A DNA stretch of 64,000 nucleotides from Flavobacteriales bacterium (GCA_023251075.1 JAHEZM010000002.1:124001-188000), one strand, 5' to 3'; positions 1-9,830 are shown, counted from the first letter of the stretch. Notes: generated from the sequence alone by a model not told the origin. Translations and numbers: made by a program.

Positions 1-62
1 TGTTCCGGTGTTACTTCATTTTGAACCTCACCAGCTTCCTTTTCTTCAATATTTTCGCTCAT
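1..62 (-). CDS. 5' end of an unidentified acidic protein (partial)
   Basis: An ATG at 60-62 on the minus strand opens a frame that runs off the window edge after 20 codons. The visible residues begin MSENIEEKEAGEVQ and are rich in Glu. Such acidic, low-complexity N-termini are typical of GrpE and of some other cytosolic proteins, but nothing here is diagnostic. It follows the thioredoxin-like gene on the same strand after a gap of 72 bases, so it could be the last visible member of the uvrD-murA transcription unit or have its own promoter. Confidence 0.45.
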   Translation of the reverse strand, partial: MSENIEEKEAGEVQNEVTPE

Positions 63-134
63 TTTAGGTAATTTTTATGACCGCGTTTTGCATAGATAAT
101 GCCATCGCGAAATTTTAGACAAATTGACATGGGG

Positions 135-650
135 TTAATGGGTAAGATCTTCCAAATAGGAGGAAAGAAAATTGCCTTTTAAATCTTTCTTAATGATTTT
201 TCCTTTTGGATCAATCAGGAAATTAGAAGGAATACTGTGTATTCCATATTTTTTTGCAGAAGGAGAATCATAGCCTAATGAATCTAATCCTTGGAATGCG
301 AAAGTGAGTCCATCTTTTTGAATGGCTGAAATCCAAGCAGATCTTGATTTATCGATAGATACTTGAAATACTTCAAAGCCTTTACCATCCTTGAATTGAG
401 TGTTTTTATATTTTTTATATACTGAGAGTAAATTGGGATTTTCTTTTCTGCAGGGTCCACAATGCGACGCCCAAAAATCTACTAAAACATATTTACCTCT
501 TAAGGATGATAATCGGATAGTAGTTCCTGATTTGCTAACAACACTAATATCAGGCGCTGTTTGACCAATATTTTGCCTGTAAATAAATGAACTGGTTGCT
601 ATGCTTACAGTGATCAATAGCACAAAGAAAATAAGAGCCGATTTTTTCAT
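135..650 (-). CDS. TlpA/ResA-like thioredoxin-fold protein, membrane-anchored
   Basis: This 171-residue protein has a hydrophobic N-terminal segment (about residues 4-23) that should act as signal anchor or uncleaved signal peptide, putting the thioredoxin domain in the periplasm. The domain carries the redox motif CGPC at residues 64-67, preceded by the usual VDFWA strand. Near the C-terminus the cis-proline motif SIPSNFLID and a following GKI turn match the AhpC/TSA-TlpA family. Members reduce periplasmic disulfides, for example during cytochrome c maturation, but no cytochrome genes are nearby, so the partner is unknown. It starts 7 bases after murA ends and is probably cotranscribed with it. 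Confidence 0.85.
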   Translation of the reverse strand: MKKSALIFFVLLITVSIATSSFIYRQNIGQTAPDISVVSKSGTTIRLSSLRGKYVLVDFWASHCGPCRKENPNLLSVYKKYKNTQFKDGKGFEVFQVSIDKSRSAWISAIQKDGLTFAFQGLDSLGYDSPSAKKYGIHSIPSNFLIDPKGKIIKKDLKGNFLSSYLEDLTH

Positions 651-657
651 GATTTTT

Positions 658-1965
658 TTAATCTACTCTTTCAATTTTTGCACCAATTGCATTCAATCGT
701 TTGTCGATATTTTGGTAACCTCTATCGATTTGATCAATATTGTAAATAGTGCTTTTCCCTTCAGCAGAAAGAGCTGCTATCAATAAGGAAACTCCTGCGC
801 GGATATCTGGAGAAGTCATGGAAATTCCTTTCAATTTTGTTTGTCGGTTTAATCCTATAACTGTTGCTCGGTGAGGATCACAAAGAATGATTTGTGCACC
901 CATGTCGATCAATTTATCAACAAAAAACAATCGGCTTTCAAACATTTTTTGATGAATCAAAACAGTTCCTTTTGCTTGAGTGGCTACAACTAGTATTATG
1001 CTTAATAAATCGGGCGTAAAACCAGGCCAGGGTGCATCAGAAATGGAAAGGATGGAGCCGTCGATAAAAGAATCTACAGTATAATTTTCTTGAGATGGAA
1101 TAATCAAATCATCACCTTTCAATTCCATTTGAATGCCCAATCTTTGAAAGGTTCTTGGAATTATTCCAAGGTTTTCATAAGAAACATCTTTAATGCGAAT
1201 TTCTGATTTTGTCATTGCGGCAAGTCCAATAAAACTGCCTATTTCAATCATGTCTGGAAGAATAGTATGTTCTGTTCCTCCTAATTCTGTGATGCCTTCA
1301 ATGCTTAGTAAATTCGAACCAATTCCAGAAATTTTTGCTCCCATGCGGTTCAGCATCTTACACAATTGTTGTAAGTAAGGTTCACAGGCTGCGTTGTAAA
1401 TAATGGTTTTACCTTTTGCAAAAACGGCAGCCATTAAAATGTTTGCAGTTCCTGTTACTGAAGCTTCATCCAAAAGCATGGAACATCCTTTCAAACTTTT
1501 CCCCTGTACTTTATAAAATTTACTTGCAGCCTGATATTCGAATTTTGCACCCAGCATTTGAAAACCATCGAAGTGAGTATCTACTCTTCTTCTACCTATT
1601 TTATCACCTCCTGGTGCAGGAATATATCCTTTTCCAAATCTCCCTAACATAGGTCCAACAATCATGATAGAACCACGCAATGCAGCGCCCTTCTTCATGA
1701 ATTCGTCTGATTCTAAATAATCAAGATTTACATCGTCGGCCTGGAAATCGTAAGTGTCTTCTGCTATTTTATCAACTTTAACTCCTAAACTTTTTAGTAA
1801 GTCAATTAGCTTATTAACATCAATGATATCGGGAACATTTTTGATTCTAACTTTTTCCTTAGTTAGTAATACTGCACATAGAATTTGTAATGCTTCGTTT
1901 TTTGCCCCTTGAGGAATGATTTCACCTTTAAGTTTTGTTCCTCCCTGAATAATGAATTTGCTCAT
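658..1965 (-). CDS. murA: UDP-N-acetylglucosamine 1-carboxyvinyltransferase
   Basis: MurA (435 residues) transfers enolpyruvate from PEP to UDP-GlcNAc, the first committed step of peptidoglycan synthesis in the cytoplasm. The family hallmarks are present: the N-terminal PQGAKNEAL stretch with the conserved Lys22, and the catalytic loop region after RGSIMIVGPMLGRFG. In the loop the usual Cys (Cys115 in E. coli) is replaced by Asp121, in the context PGGDKIG. Cys-to-Asp at this site is known to keep activity while abolishing covalent inactivation by fosfomycin. The gene lies 3 bases after the DUF4290 gene, an arrangement common in Bacteroidota. Length and full domain content indicate a functional enzyme. 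Confidence 0.97.
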   Translation of the reverse strand: MSKFIIQGGTKLKGEIIPQGAKNEALQILCAVLLTKEKVRIKNVPDIIDVNKLIDLLKSLGVKVDKIAEDTYDFQADDVNLDYLESDEFMKKGAALRGSIMIVGPMLGRFGKGYIPAPGGDKIGRRRVDTHFDGFQMLGAKFEYQAASKFYKVQGKSLKGCSMLLDEASVTGTANILMAAVFAKGKTIIYNAACEPYLQQLCKMLNRMGAKISGIGSNLLSIEGITELGGTEHTILPDMIEIGSFIGLAAMTKSEIRIKDVSYENLGIIPRTFQRLGIQMELKGDDLIIPSQENYTVDSFIDGSILSISDAPWPGFTPDLLSIILVVATQAKGTVLIHQKMFESRLFFVDKLIDMGAQIILCDPHRATVIGLNRQTKLKGISMTSPDIRAGVSLLIAALSAEGKSTIYNIDQIDRGYQNIDKRLNAIGAKIERVD

Positions 1966-1968
1966 TGA

Positions 1969-2640
1969 CTATTTAAATCTTCTTTTGTTATTGTTGTTAC
2001 TCTTGCCAAAGAAACCGCCTTTCTTTTGGTGAAAGTTATTGGTTTTCTTTTGCTGATGACTTTTCTGATTGCTGTTTTTATTCACAGGTGCGGTGTTAGT
2101 TACAATAACCTCTAGTTTGGTTTCCATTGGTAGAGTAAGTCTACCACCTGAAATTTGAGTAAGATGTTCTAATATTATTCTATCGCTTACCGATTCTTTG
2201 TTCCAGCTGATGTAAGCTTTTTTCATCATGTTTGCAATCGTGTGAGTAAGCGCAGCTTTCTCTTTTGGATCTTCCATTACCGCAGCTTTTTCCACTAAAT
2301 CCTCAATCACAAAACCGTAGTGTTTGTTCTTGATTACTTTATTGGGATAAAGCATTCTTTTAGGTTTTTCAAACAATACTTCTTTGTCGGGATAAGGATA
2401 AGGAGAATCTACTTCTAATTTGAAATCCGACATGATGATTAACTGATCCCATAATTTATGGTTGAAATCGGTTACTTCTCTGGTGTGGGGGCTCAATTGA
2501 CTCATTACTTTTATGATCGAACGAGCTACTGTATTTCTTAAATCTCTATCGTTTACGGTCATTGCAAAACGAATCATGTTTTGAACATTTCTTCCATATT
2601 CTGGAATGACCATCTTTTCTCTCTGAGTATTATATTCCAT
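1969..2640 (-). CDS. DUF4290 domain protein
   Basis: This 223-residue protein belongs by its N-terminal sequence (MEYNTQREKMVIPEYGRN and following, with the SPHTREVTDFNHKLWDQL region) to DUF4290, a family I know only from Bacteroidota and usually found next to murA. It is predicted cytosolic and mostly helical. The last 35 or so residues are a low-complexity tail rich in Asn, Gln and Lys, ending in basic residues, which may be disordered or bind nucleic acid. It lies 19 bases after uvrD and 3 bases before murA on the same strand, so it is surely cotranscribed with murA. No molecular function is established; a role near cell-wall synthesis is only suggested by the conserved neighbourhood. Confidence 0.88.
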   Translation of the reverse strand: MEYNTQREKMVIPEYGRNVQNMIRFAMTVNDRDLRNTVARSIIKVMSQLSPHTREVTDFNHKLWDQLIIMSDFKLEVDSPYPYPDKEVLFEKPKRMLYPNKVIKNKHYGFVIEDLVEKAAVMEDPKEKAALTHTIANMMKKAYISWNKESVSDRIILEHLTQISGGRLTLPMETKLEVIVTNTAPVNKNSNQKSHQQKKTNNFHQKKGGFFGKSNNNNKRRFK

Positions 2641-2659
2641 GAATTATTTGTTTGAGGCA

Positions 2660-4912
2660 CTAATTTATTACTTTTAATTGAGCAAACTTCAGAAGAAGTT
2701 GTTTTTTTCCATGTTTTTCAAAATCAATCAGCGCTTTTCTATTCGAATCATTGCCCTCAATGCTGAGAATTTTCCCTCTTCCAAATCGCAAATGCTCTAC
2801 TTCATTTCCTTCTTCAATTCCTTCGGCGTTTGAAGTGCCTGAGCTTTTGGCTTGCATTACAGATCCTAACTTTACAAAACTACTTTTGATGACGGGTTTC
2901 GGACGATTAAATTCCTCTCTGTTGTAATCGATTTTTGGTATTGGTTTTTTACCAATTTTCTCTGTCAATTCTTCCTGTAATTCTTCTAAAAATCTGCTGG
3001 GTTCAGAATAGATTAAATTTCCGTATCGAAATCTATTTTGTGCATAGCTTAAGTGTATGGTGTTTTTCGCTCTGGTTAACGCAACATAAAATAAGCGTCT
3101 TTCTTCTTCCAAATCTGTTCTTGAATGTATGGATAATTGAGAAGGAAATAAGTTTTCTTCCAATCCTACAATATAAACGTGATTAAATTCTAATCCTTTC
3201 GCAGCGTGAATTGTCATCAAAGAAACTTTGTCTTTATCTTCTTCTTTTTCATTGTCGTGATCGGTTAATAAAGCAATTTCACTCATGTATTTCTCAAGTG
3301 TCTGGCGAACTTCACCATCGTGCTCTTCTTCTAATGCACTAAATTGTTTTAAACCATTTAACAACTCTTGAATATTTTCATATTTACTAATACCTTCAGG
3401 TGTTTTGTCGGAAAAATATTCTTTCGAAATTCCAGAAATAGAAGAAATTTGCTGACCAATTTCGTAAGCATTCATCGTTTTTGAAACGCGGTTAAACCCA
3501 TTGATCATATCTACAAAATTCGAAAGTTTGGTGATGGTTGCATCGCCAATTCCCGGATATTTATTGGGAGAACTAATGATCTCCCAAAAACTTGTTTGGT
3601 GGATGTTTGCCGCAATAGCAATTTTATCAATAGTTGTTTTTCCTATTCCTCTTCCTGGAAAATTAATTACTCTTTTTAATGCTTCTTCATCATCAGGATT
3701 CAGTACCAAGCGAAAATAGGCGAGGAGATCCTTAATTTCCTTTCTTTGATAGAAAGAGAGTCCACCATATATTTTATAAGGAATATTGTGTTTTCTTAAA
3801 GCTTCTTCAATAGATCTGGATTGTGCATTGGTTCTGTACAAAATAGCGAAATCACTATTGTTCGCTTGGAAATTCATTTTTTGCTCAAAGATGTTTTTAG
3901 CAACAAAACTTCCTTCTTCATTATCAGTGCTTGTTTTGGCGATTTTTATTTTCTCCCCTTCACCATTGCTGGTCCAAACTGTTTTTTTTATCTGATCCTG
4001 ATTGTTACCAATAATACTATTGGCTGCATTCACTATGTTTTGAGAACTACGGTAGTTTTGTTCTAACTTAAAAAGCTGGGCTTCTGGGTAATCTTTTTGA
4101 AAAGATAAAATGTTCCCAATATCTGCACCTCTAAAGGAATAAATGCTTTGGGCATCATCTCCTACTACACATAAGTTTCTATTTGCAGCAGCTAATTTTT
4201 TTATAATAATGTACTGTGAGTAATTGGTGTCCTGGTACTCATCTACCAATATATATTTAAATATATGTTGGTATTTGAGAAGTATATCTGGTTGATCTTT
4301 TAACAGGATGTTGGTTTTAAAAAGTAAATCATCGAAATCCATCGCTGAAGATTTCATCATTCTATTTTGATAAAGGCTATAAACCTCACCCAATCTCGGC
4401 TTCGCAGTCATTTTATCTTCCTGCTTTATTTGTTCGTCCTGGTTGTATTTTTCCGCCGAAATCAAATTGTTTTTCGCAGCTGAAATTCTATGTAATACTA
4501 CACTGGGTTTGTAAATTTTGTCATCAAGTTCCAGTTCCTTGATAATTGTTTTTATTAGGCTTTTTGAATCCGCACTATCATATATAGTGAAGTTTGAAGG
4601 ATAATTTATTCGGGTATGTTCAGTACGTAATATTCTTGAAAAAACAGAGTGGAAGGTTCCCATCCAAATATTTTTGGCATTACTACCTACAATTTTCTCA
4701 ATCCTTTCTCTCATTTCTTTAGCAGCCTTATTGGTAAAGGTTAGTGCAAGTATGTTGAAAGGACTAATTCCTCTATCTATTAAATGGGCGATTCTGTAGG
4801 TTAAAACTCTTGTTTTTCCTGAGCCTGCTCCGGCTAGTACCATTGAAGGTCCTTCACAACCGAGCACTGCTTCCGATTGTTCTGGGTTAAGTTGTTGGAG
4901 GTAGTTTTGCAC
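2660..4912 (-). CDS. uvrD: UvrD/PcrA-type 3'-5' DNA helicase
   Basis: This 750-residue superfamily 1A helicase unwinds DNA in repair and at stalled replication. Visible motifs include the Q-motif (LNPEQSEAV), Walker A GAGSGKT at about residues 28-34, the DEYQDTN Walker B box, GDDAQSIYSFRGA (motif III) , QNYRSS (motif IV), TIHAAKGLEF (motif V) and VALTRAK (motif VI). The C-terminal 80 residues contain a VEHLRFGRGKIL segment typical of the UvrD/PcrA tail that contacts RNA polymerase. The start codon is GTG at 4910-4912; this gives the normal family N-terminus and no in-frame ATG lies just upstream. It is the first gene of the minus-strand unit with DUF4290 and murA. Confidence 0.95.
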   Translation of the reverse strand: MQNYLQQLNPEQSEAVLGCEGPSMVLAGAGSGKTRVLTYRIAHLIDRGISPFNILALTFTNKAAKEMRERIEKIVGSNAKNIWMGTFHSVFSRILRTEHTRINYPSNFTIYDSADSKSLIKTIIKELELDDKIYKPSVVLHRISAAKNNLISAEKYNQDEQIKQEDKMTAKPRLGEVYSLYQNRMMKSSAMDFDDLLFKTNILLKDQPDILLKYQHIFKYILVDEYQDTNYSQYIIIKKLAAANRNLCVVGDDAQSIYSFRGADIGNILSFQKDYPEAQLFKLEQNYRSSQNIVNAANSIIGNNQDQIKKTVWTSNGEGEKIKIAKTSTDNEEGSFVAKNIFEQKMNFQANNSDFAILYRTNAQSRSIEEALRKHNIPYKIYGGLSFYQRKEIKDLLAYFRLVLNPDDEEALKRVINFPGRGIGKTTIDKIAIAANIHQTSFWEIISSPNKYPGIGDATITKLSNFVDMINGFNRVSKTMNAYEIGQQISSISGISKEYFSDKTPEGISKYENIQELLNGLKQFSALEEEHDGEVRQTLEKYMSEIALLTDHDNEKEEDKDKVSLMTIHAAKGLEFNHVYIVGLEENLFPSQLSIHSRTDLEEERRLFYVALTRAKNTIHLSYAQNRFRYGNLIYSEPSRFLEELQEELTEKIGKKPIPKIDYNREEFNRPKPVIKSSFVKLGSVMQAKSSGTSNAEGIEEGNEVEHLRFGRGKILSIEGNDSNRKALIDFEKHGKKQLLLKFAQLKVIN

Positions 4913-5049
4913 TTTGAAATATTGAGTGGTAAAAGTAGTAAAAAGTAGATAAATAGTAGTTTTCTACTTATAAACAATAGACTTTACTTTGGTTTTCGAG
5001 CTTTTTAAACAATAAGCACTTTTATTATAAAAATAAGAGATGCTGAAAT

Positions 5050-5071
5050 GCACTTTTTAAGTGCTTTTTTT
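5050..5071 (+). terminator. Orphan intrinsic-terminator-like hairpin
   Basis: A stem GCACTT (5050-5055) pairs with AAGTGC (5059-5064) across a TTT loop and is followed by seven Ts (5065-5071). The shape is that of a short rho-independent terminator on the plus strand. No plus-strand gene precedes it in the 329-base gap, so it may end a small RNA or simply be an AT-rich coincidence. Confidence 0.4.
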
Positions 5072-5157
5072 ACCTTTTTTTTGAAGCTGTATCTCTTTAA
5101 GTAAAGGCTGTTCCGAAGAAAATAAAATATTTTTTAAAAATAATTTGTGAAGAAATA

Positions 5158-5187
5158 TTGATATATCGAATTAATCTCGTAGCTTTG
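5158..5187 (+). promoter_or_regulatory. Promoter of the ribosomal supercluster (rpsL)
   Basis: A -33 TTG (5158-5160) and a -7 box TAGCTTTG (5180-5187) are separated by 19 bases, matching the Bacteroidota promoter pattern TTTG...TAnnTTTG. The box lies about 55 bases before the rpsL start. The sequence right after it, CCGTCCCATTTTTT, resembles that after the -7 box before rpsM. Confidence 0.75.
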
Positions 5188-5241
5188 CCGTCCCATTTTT
5201 TGTGGGAAAAGTACATTTTTGAAGAAAAGAAATAGAATAAT

Positions 5242-5616
5242 ATGCCAACAATTCAACAGTTAGTACACACTGGAAGAACCAGTCAAATCAAGAGAAGCAA
5301 GTCAGCTGCTCTTAATTCTTGCCCTCAAAGAAGAGGGGTTTGTGTGAGAGTATATACTACTACTCCAAAGAAACCAAACTCAGCGATGAGAAAAGTAGCA
5401 AGGGTAAGGTTGACAAACGGAAATGAGGTGAATGCCTACATTCCTGGAGAAGGACACAACTTACAAGAACACTCAATTGTTTTGGTAAGAGGAGGAAGAG
5501 TAAAAGATTTACCTGGTGTAAGATACCATATTGTTAGAGGAGCGTTGGATACTGCGGGTGTTGAAGGAAGAGGACAAAGAAGATCAAAATACGGAACTAA
5601 GAAACCTAAGAAATAA
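5242..5616 (+). CDS. rpsL: 30S ribosomal protein uS12
   Basis: S12 (124 residues) sits at the decoding centre of the 30S subunit and helps set translational accuracy. The conserved loops [12 protein letters not shown] and [13 protein letters not shown] carry lysines in the positions where streptomycin-resistance changes usually occur (K43 and K88 by E. coli numbering), so the wild-type residues are present. It is the first gene of the supercluster, 9 bases before rpsG. The start follows an AT-rich leader without a Shine-Dalgarno sequence, as is usual in this phylum. Confidence 0.99.
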   Translation: MPTIQQLVHTGRTSQIKRSKSAALNSCPQRRGVCVRVYTTTPKKPNSAMRKVARVRLTNGNEVNAYIPGEGHNLQEHSIVLVRGGRVKDLPGVRYHIVRGALDTAGVEGRGQRRSKYGTKKPKK

Positions 5617-5625
5617 TAGATAGCA

Positions 5626-6093
5626 ATGAGAAAGGCTAAAGCAAAAAAAAGACTCATTTTACCAGATCCTAAATTTAGTGATGTATTGGTAAGCAAGTTT
5701 GTAAACAACTTAATGTTTGATGGTAAAAAATCAACAGCATTAGATGTTTTTTATGGTGCTATTGATATCGTTGGTAAAAAAACGGAAGCTGACGGATTAG
5801 AGATATTCAAAAAAGCATTAGAGAATGTAACACCAAATGTTGAGGTTAGAAGCCGTAGAGTAGGTGGTGCTACTTTCCAAATTCCACAACCAGTTAGAGA
5901 TTCTAGAAAAGCATCTTTGGCTATGAAGTGGTTAATTGGTTACTCAAGAAAAAGAAATGAGAAATCGATGGCTGAGAAATTAGCTTCTGAAATCATTGCC
6001 GCTTCTAAAGAAGAAGGCGCTGCTTTCAAAAAGAAAGAAGATACTCACAGAATGGCTGAAGCGAATAAAGCTTTCTCTCATTTCAGATTCTAA
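5626..6093 (+). CDS. rpsG: 30S ribosomal protein uS7
   Basis: S7 (155 residues) binds the 3' major domain of 16S rRNA, nucleates assembly of the 30S head and lies next to the exit site. The sequence shows the usual N-terminal basic stretch, the [17 protein letters not shown] beta-hairpin region and the C-terminal [15 protein letters not shown] helix end. It lies between rpsL (9 bases upstream) and fusA (12 bases downstream), the classic str operon order. Length is normal for the family. Confidence 0.99.
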   Translation: MRKAKAKKRLILPDPKFSDVLVSKFVNNLMFDGKKSTALDVFYGAIDIVGKKTEADGLEIFKKALENVTPNVEVRSRRVGGATFQIPQPVRDSRKASLAMKWLIGYSRKRNEKSMAEKLASEIIAASKEEGAAFKKKEDTHRMAEANKAFSHFRF

Positions 6094-6105
6094 TTAATTA
6101 CGACA

Positions 6106-8205
6106 ATGAGCGACTTATTATATACAAGAAATATCGGGATTGCAGCCCACATCGATGCTGGTAAAACTACCACTACCGAGCGTATTCTTTATTACACTGG
6201 TGTGAATCACAAGATTGGTGAAGTTCACGATGGTGCTGCAACAATGGACTGGATGGTGCAAGAGCAAGAGCGCGGTATAACAATCACGTCTGCAGCAACT
6301 ACTTGCTTCTGGAATTACAGAAATAACAAATACAAAGTAAATATTATCGATACTCCTGGTCACGTGGATTTTACCGTTGAGGTAAACCGTTCATTGCGTA
6401 TCCTGGATGGATTGGTATTCCTGTTTTCAGCAGTTGATGGTGTTGAGCCTCAATCTGAAACAAACTGGCGTTTGGCTGATAACTACAATGTAACTCGTAT
6501 TGGGTTCGTGAACAAAATGGACCGTCAGGGTGCTGAGTTCTTAACGGTAGTTAAACAAGTTAGAGAGATGTTGGGTGGTAATGCAGTTCCATTGCAATTG
6601 CCAATTGGTGCTGAAGAAACATTCACAGGTGTGGTTGACTTGATCAACTTCCGTGGAATGATTTGGAATGAGCACGATAAAGGTATGACTTATCAAGTTG
6701 TTCCTATCCCCGAAGATATGATGGCAGAAGCTTTAGAGTGGAGAGAGAAGATGTTGGAAGCTGTTGCTGAATTTGATGATAAAATCATGGAGAAGTTTTT
6801 TGAAGCTCCTGAAACTATCACTGAAGCTGAAGTTCTAGCTGCTCTTCGTAAAGCTTGTATCGCAAATAAAATTGTTCCAATGGTTTGTGGTTCATCTTTC
6901 AAAAACAAAGGTGTACAAACTATGCTTGACTTAGTAATGGAGTTGATGCCTAGTCCAATGGACAAAGAACATGTTACAGGAATTAACCCTGATACAGGTG
7001 CTACGGTAACTCGTAAACCTGATGCTAAAGAACCATTCACAGCTCTTGCATTTAAAATTGCAACCGATCCTTTCGTAGGTCGTCTTTGCTTCTTCCGTGC
7101 TTATGCAGGTAGATTGGATGCAGGTTCTTATGTGTTGAATACTAGAAGTGGAAATAAAGAACGTATTTCTCGTATCTTCCAAATGCACGCAAACAAACAA
7201 AATCCGGTTGAGTTTATCGAAGCTGGTGATATTGGTGCTGCTGTTGGTTTCAAAGATATCCGTACCGGAGATACTTTGTGTGATGAGAAACATCCAATCG
7301 TTTTGGAAGCAATGAAATTCCCTGAACCTGTTATCGGTTTAGCTATTGAGCCTAAAACTCAAGCTGACGTTGATAAATTAGGTGTTGCGTTAGGTAAATT
7401 GGCTGAAGAGGATCCTACTTTCCGAGTTAAAACCGACGAGGAATCAGGACAAACCATCATCAGCGGTATGGGTGAGCTTCACTTAGAGATTTTGATCGAC
7501 CGTTTGAAGCGTGAGTTTAAAGTTGAAGTGAATCAAGGTGCTCCTCAGGTAACTTACAGAGAGACAATTAACGCTGCTGTTCAACACAGAGAAGTATATA
7601 AGAAACAATCAGGTGGTCGTGGTAAATTTGCGGATATCGTATTTACTGTTGAGCCGGCTGAGCAAGGAAAAACAGGATTGGAATTTGTTAACGCTGTTAA
7701 AGGTGGTAACATTCCAAGAGAATTTGTTCCTTCAATTGAAAAAGGATTTGCCGCTTCAATGCAAAATGGGGTATTGGCAGGTTATCCAATCGAAGCGCTA
7801 AAAGTAACATTGTTAGACGGATCTTTCCACGCGGTCGATTCAGATGCATTGTCTTTTGAAATCTGTGCTAAAATTGCGTACAGAGAAGCATTACCAAAAG
7901 CTAAACCGGTATTGTTAGAGCCAATCATGAAATTAGAAGTGATTACTCCTGAACAAAACATGGGTGATGTAATTGGTGACTTAAATAAAAGAAGAGGTCA
8001 GATCTCAGGTATGGATGACAGAAGAGGAGCTAAAGTAGTTAGCGCGAAAGTACCTCTTTCTCAAATGTTCGGATATGTAACTGATTTAAGAACGATTACT
8101 TCTGGTAGAGCTACTTCAACAATGGAGTTCTCTCACTACGAACCAGCTCCACAAAACGTAGCTGATGAAGTAATCGCAAAATCAAAAGGAAAAGTAACTG
8201 CATAA
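6106..8205 (+). CDS. fusA: Translation elongation factor G
   Basis: EF-G (699 residues) is the GTPase that drives translocation of tRNA and mRNA after peptide-bond formation. The G domain shows G1 AHIDAGKT at residues 14-21, the switch I sequence RGITI, DTPGH at 82-86 and NKMD at 136-139. Domains II to V follow with normal length, including the domain IV loop region near the HAVDSD motif. The next gene is rpsJ, 20 bases away; tuf, which follows fusA in many other phyla, is absent here, as is typical of Bacteroidota. Confidence 0.98.
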   Translation: MSDLLYTRNIGIAAHIDAGKTTTTERILYYTGVNHKIGEVHDGAATMDWMVQEQERGITITSAATTCFWNYRNNKYKVNIIDTPGHVDFTVEVNRSLRILDGLVFLFSAVDGVEPQSETNWRLADNYNVTRIGFVNKMDRQGAEFLTVVKQVREMLGGNAVPLQLPIGAEETFTGVVDLINFRGMIWNEHDKGMTYQVVPIPEDMMAEALEWREKMLEAVAEFDDKIMEKFFEAPETITEAEVLAALRKACIANKIVPMVCGSSFKNKGVQTMLDLVMELMPSPMDKEHVTGINPDTGATVTRKPDAKEPFTALAFKIATDPFVGRLCFFRAYAGRLDAGSYVLNTRSGNKERISRIFQMHANKQNPVEFIEAGDIGAAVGFKDIRTGDTLCDEKHPIVLEAMKFPEPVIGLAIEPKTQADVDKLGVALGKLAEEDPTFRVKTDEESGQTIISGMGELHLEILIDRLKREFKVEVNQGAPQVTYRETINAAVQHREVYKKQSGGRGKFADIVFTVEPAEQGKTGLEFVNAVKGGNIPREFVPSIEKGFAASMQNGVLAGYPIEALKVTLLDGSFHAVDSDALSFEICAKIAYREALPKAKPVLLEPIMKLEVITPEQNMGDVIGDLNKRRGQISGMDDRRGAKVVSAKVPLSQMFGYVTDLRTITSGRATSTMEFSHYEPAPQNVADEVIAKSKGKVTA

Positions 8206-8225
8206 TAAAAATATAAGTTAAGCAA

Positions 8226-8531
8226 ATGAGCCAAAAGATTAGAATAAAGCTGAAGTCTTACGATCACAACTTAGTAGATAAATCTGCTGAGAAGATTGTA
8301 AAAACCGTAAAAGCAACAGGCGCGGTAGTAAGTGGTCCAATACCTCTTCCTACTCACAAAAGAATTTTTACTGTGTTGAAATCACCACACGTAAATAAAA
8401 AGGCAAGAGAGCAGTTCGAATTGTCTTCTTATAAAAGATTGTTAGATATCTATAGCTCTACATCTAAAACGGTAGACGCTTTGATGAAACTTGAACTTCC
8501 AAGTGGTGTTGAAGTTGAAATCAAAGTTTAG
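8226..8531 (+). CDS. rpsJ: 30S ribosomal protein uS10
   Basis: S10 (101 residues) is a 30S head protein, known also as NusE for its part in antitermination. The sequence begins [18 protein letters not shown] and keeps the long loop with [27 protein letters not shown], the family signature. It opens the S10 part of the supercluster but follows fusA after only 20 bases, so it is likely transcribed from the rpsL promoter. The 51-base gap before rplC is the largest gap in this stretch and could hold a weak regulatory element, though I see none. Confidence 0.98.
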   Translation: MSQKIRIKLKSYDHNLVDKSAEKIVKTVKATGAVVSGPIPLPTHKRIFTVLKSPHVNKKAREQFELSSYKRLLDIYSSTSKTVDALMKLELPSGVEVEIKV

Positions 8532-8582
8532 TAGAGTCGGCGAGTTAATAAGAGAAAATAAGAAATTTTAAAATCAATAGCC

Positions 8583-9197
8583 ATGTCAGGATTGATAGGA
8601 AAAAAAATAGGAATGACCAGCATTTTCGACGCGAACGGAAAGAACATTCCGTGTACCGTTGTTGAAGTTGGACCATGTATCGTTACACAAGTGAAAACTG
8701 TTGAGAAAGATGGTTATTCAGCTGTTCAGTTAGGGTACGAAGAGAAGAAAGAAAAACAAACTAATAAGGCTTTACAAGGTCACTTTAAAAAAGCCAACAC
8801 AACTCCTAAAAGAAAGTTGGTTGAATTTAAAGATCTTGAGAATGTGCAATTAGGAGATGCCGTATCTATCGATATTTTTGCAGAAGGAGATGTTATCTCT
8901 GTAGTAGGTACCTCAAAAGGTAAAGGTTTTCAAGGGGTTGTTAAACGTCACGGATTTGGTGGTGTTGGAGGACAAACTCACGGTCAACATAATAGAGGTA
9001 GAGCACCAGGTTCAATTGGAGCTTGTTCTACACCTTCAAGAGTTTTTAAAGGAATGAGAATGGCAGGAAGAATGGGCGGTGCTCGTGTTTCTGTTGAAAA
9101 TCTTCAAGTTCTTAAAGTATTAAAAGAAAAAAATGTATTGGTTCTTTCTGGTTCAGTTCCAGGTGCAAAAGGGTCTTACGTAATAATTGAGAAATAA
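8583..9197 (+). CDS. rplC: 50S ribosomal protein uL3
   Basis: L3 (204 residues) is an early-assembly protein of the large subunit whose central extension reaches towards the peptidyl-transferase centre. The N-terminus ([14 protein letters not shown]) and the extension motif [18 protein letters not shown], including the Gln that is methylated in E. coli, are present. It ends one base before the rplD start and is translated in tight succession with it. Confidence 0.98.
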   Translation: MSGLIGKKIGMTSIFDANGKNIPCTVVEVGPCIVTQVKTVEKDGYSAVQLGYEEKKEKQTNKALQGHFKKANTTPKRKLVEFKDLENVQLGDAVSIDIFAEGDVISVVGTSKGKGFQGVVKRHGFGGVGGQTHGQHNRGRAPGSIGACSTPSRVFKGMRMAGRMGGARVSVENLQVLKVLKEKNVLVLSGSVPGAKGSYVIIEK

Positions 9198-9198
9198 C

Positions 9199-9825
9199 AT
9201 GGAATTAGCAGTATTAAATACACAAGGTAAAGCTACTGGCAGAAAAGTTCAGTTGTCTGACGCAGTATTCGGTATAGAACCGAATGAACACGCTGTTTAT
9301 CTTGATGTTAAACAACACCTTGCCAATAGAAGACAAGGTACTCACAAAGCTAAAGAAAGAGGCGAAGTGAGCGGAAGTACCCGTAAATTAAGAAAACAAA
9401 AAGGTGGCGGTGGTGCCAGAGCGGGTTCTTTAAGAAATCCATTATACAAAGGCGGAGGTAGAGTATTTGGTCCTCGTCCGCATGAGTATGGTTTCAAATT
9501 GAATAAGAAACTAAAAGAATTAGCTAGAAAGTCAGTGCTTTCTTCACAAGCTAAAAATCAAAATATTACTGTAATTGAAGACTTCAACTTTGAGGCACCT
9601 AAGACAAAATCTTTTACTGCTATCGTGAAAAGTCTTGAATTAAATGACAAAAAAGTGTTGTTGGTGTTAGCTGAACAGAATAAAAACATATATTTGTCGT
9701 CCCGAAATTTAGAGGGGGTAAAAGTTCTTACAGTAAATGAGTTGAATACATACGACATATTGAATACCAATAGAGTTGTTTTTGTTGAAAGCTCTGTTAA
9801 GGAATTAGAAAACACTTTAAGCTAA
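9199..9825 (+). CDS. rplD: 50S ribosomal protein uL4
   Basis: L4 (208 residues) lines the peptide exit tunnel and in E. coli represses its own operon; no evidence for that regulation is visible here. The long tunnel loop has the expected [17 protein letters not shown] segment, followed by [15 protein letters not shown] chose the ATG at 9199, giving [10 protein letters not shown], rather than an in-frame TTG at 9187 inside the end of rplC. rplW follows after 5 bases. Confidence 0.97.
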   Translation: MELAVLNTQGKATGRKVQLSDAVFGIEPNEHAVYLDVKQHLANRRQGTHKAKERGEVSGSTRKLRKQKGGGGARAGSLRNPLYKGGGRVFGPRPHEYGFKLNKKLKELARKSVLSSQAKNQNITVIEDFNFEAPKTKSFTAIVKSLELNDKKVLLVLAEQNKNIYLSSRNLEGVKVLTVNELNTYDILNTNRVVFVESSVKELENTLS

Positions 9826-9830
9826 GAGAA

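Larger units (their letters stand above)
4913..5241. other. Divergent intergenic region uvrD / rpsL
   Basis: This 329-base gene-free stretch separates the uvrD unit (minus) from the ribosomal supercluster (plus). It holds AGTAG repeats at 4934, 4944 and 4955, the last facing CTACT at 4964-4968 as a small hairpin. It also holds a plus-strand terminator-like hairpin at 5050-5071 with no gene before it, the rpsL promoter at 5158-5187, and a small stem TCCCA/TGGGA at 5191-5207 in the rpsL leader. No convincing ORF or tRNA was seen. Confidence 0.7.

Noticed and set aside
1-62. Naming the partial gene grpE
   Set aside because: The 20 visible residues are only acidic; no GrpE motif is in view.
2935-4066. 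Several plus-strand ORFs of 69-83 codons inside uvrD
   Set aside because: They are antisense to a complete conserved helicase and have no recognisable domain or promoter, so they are shadows.
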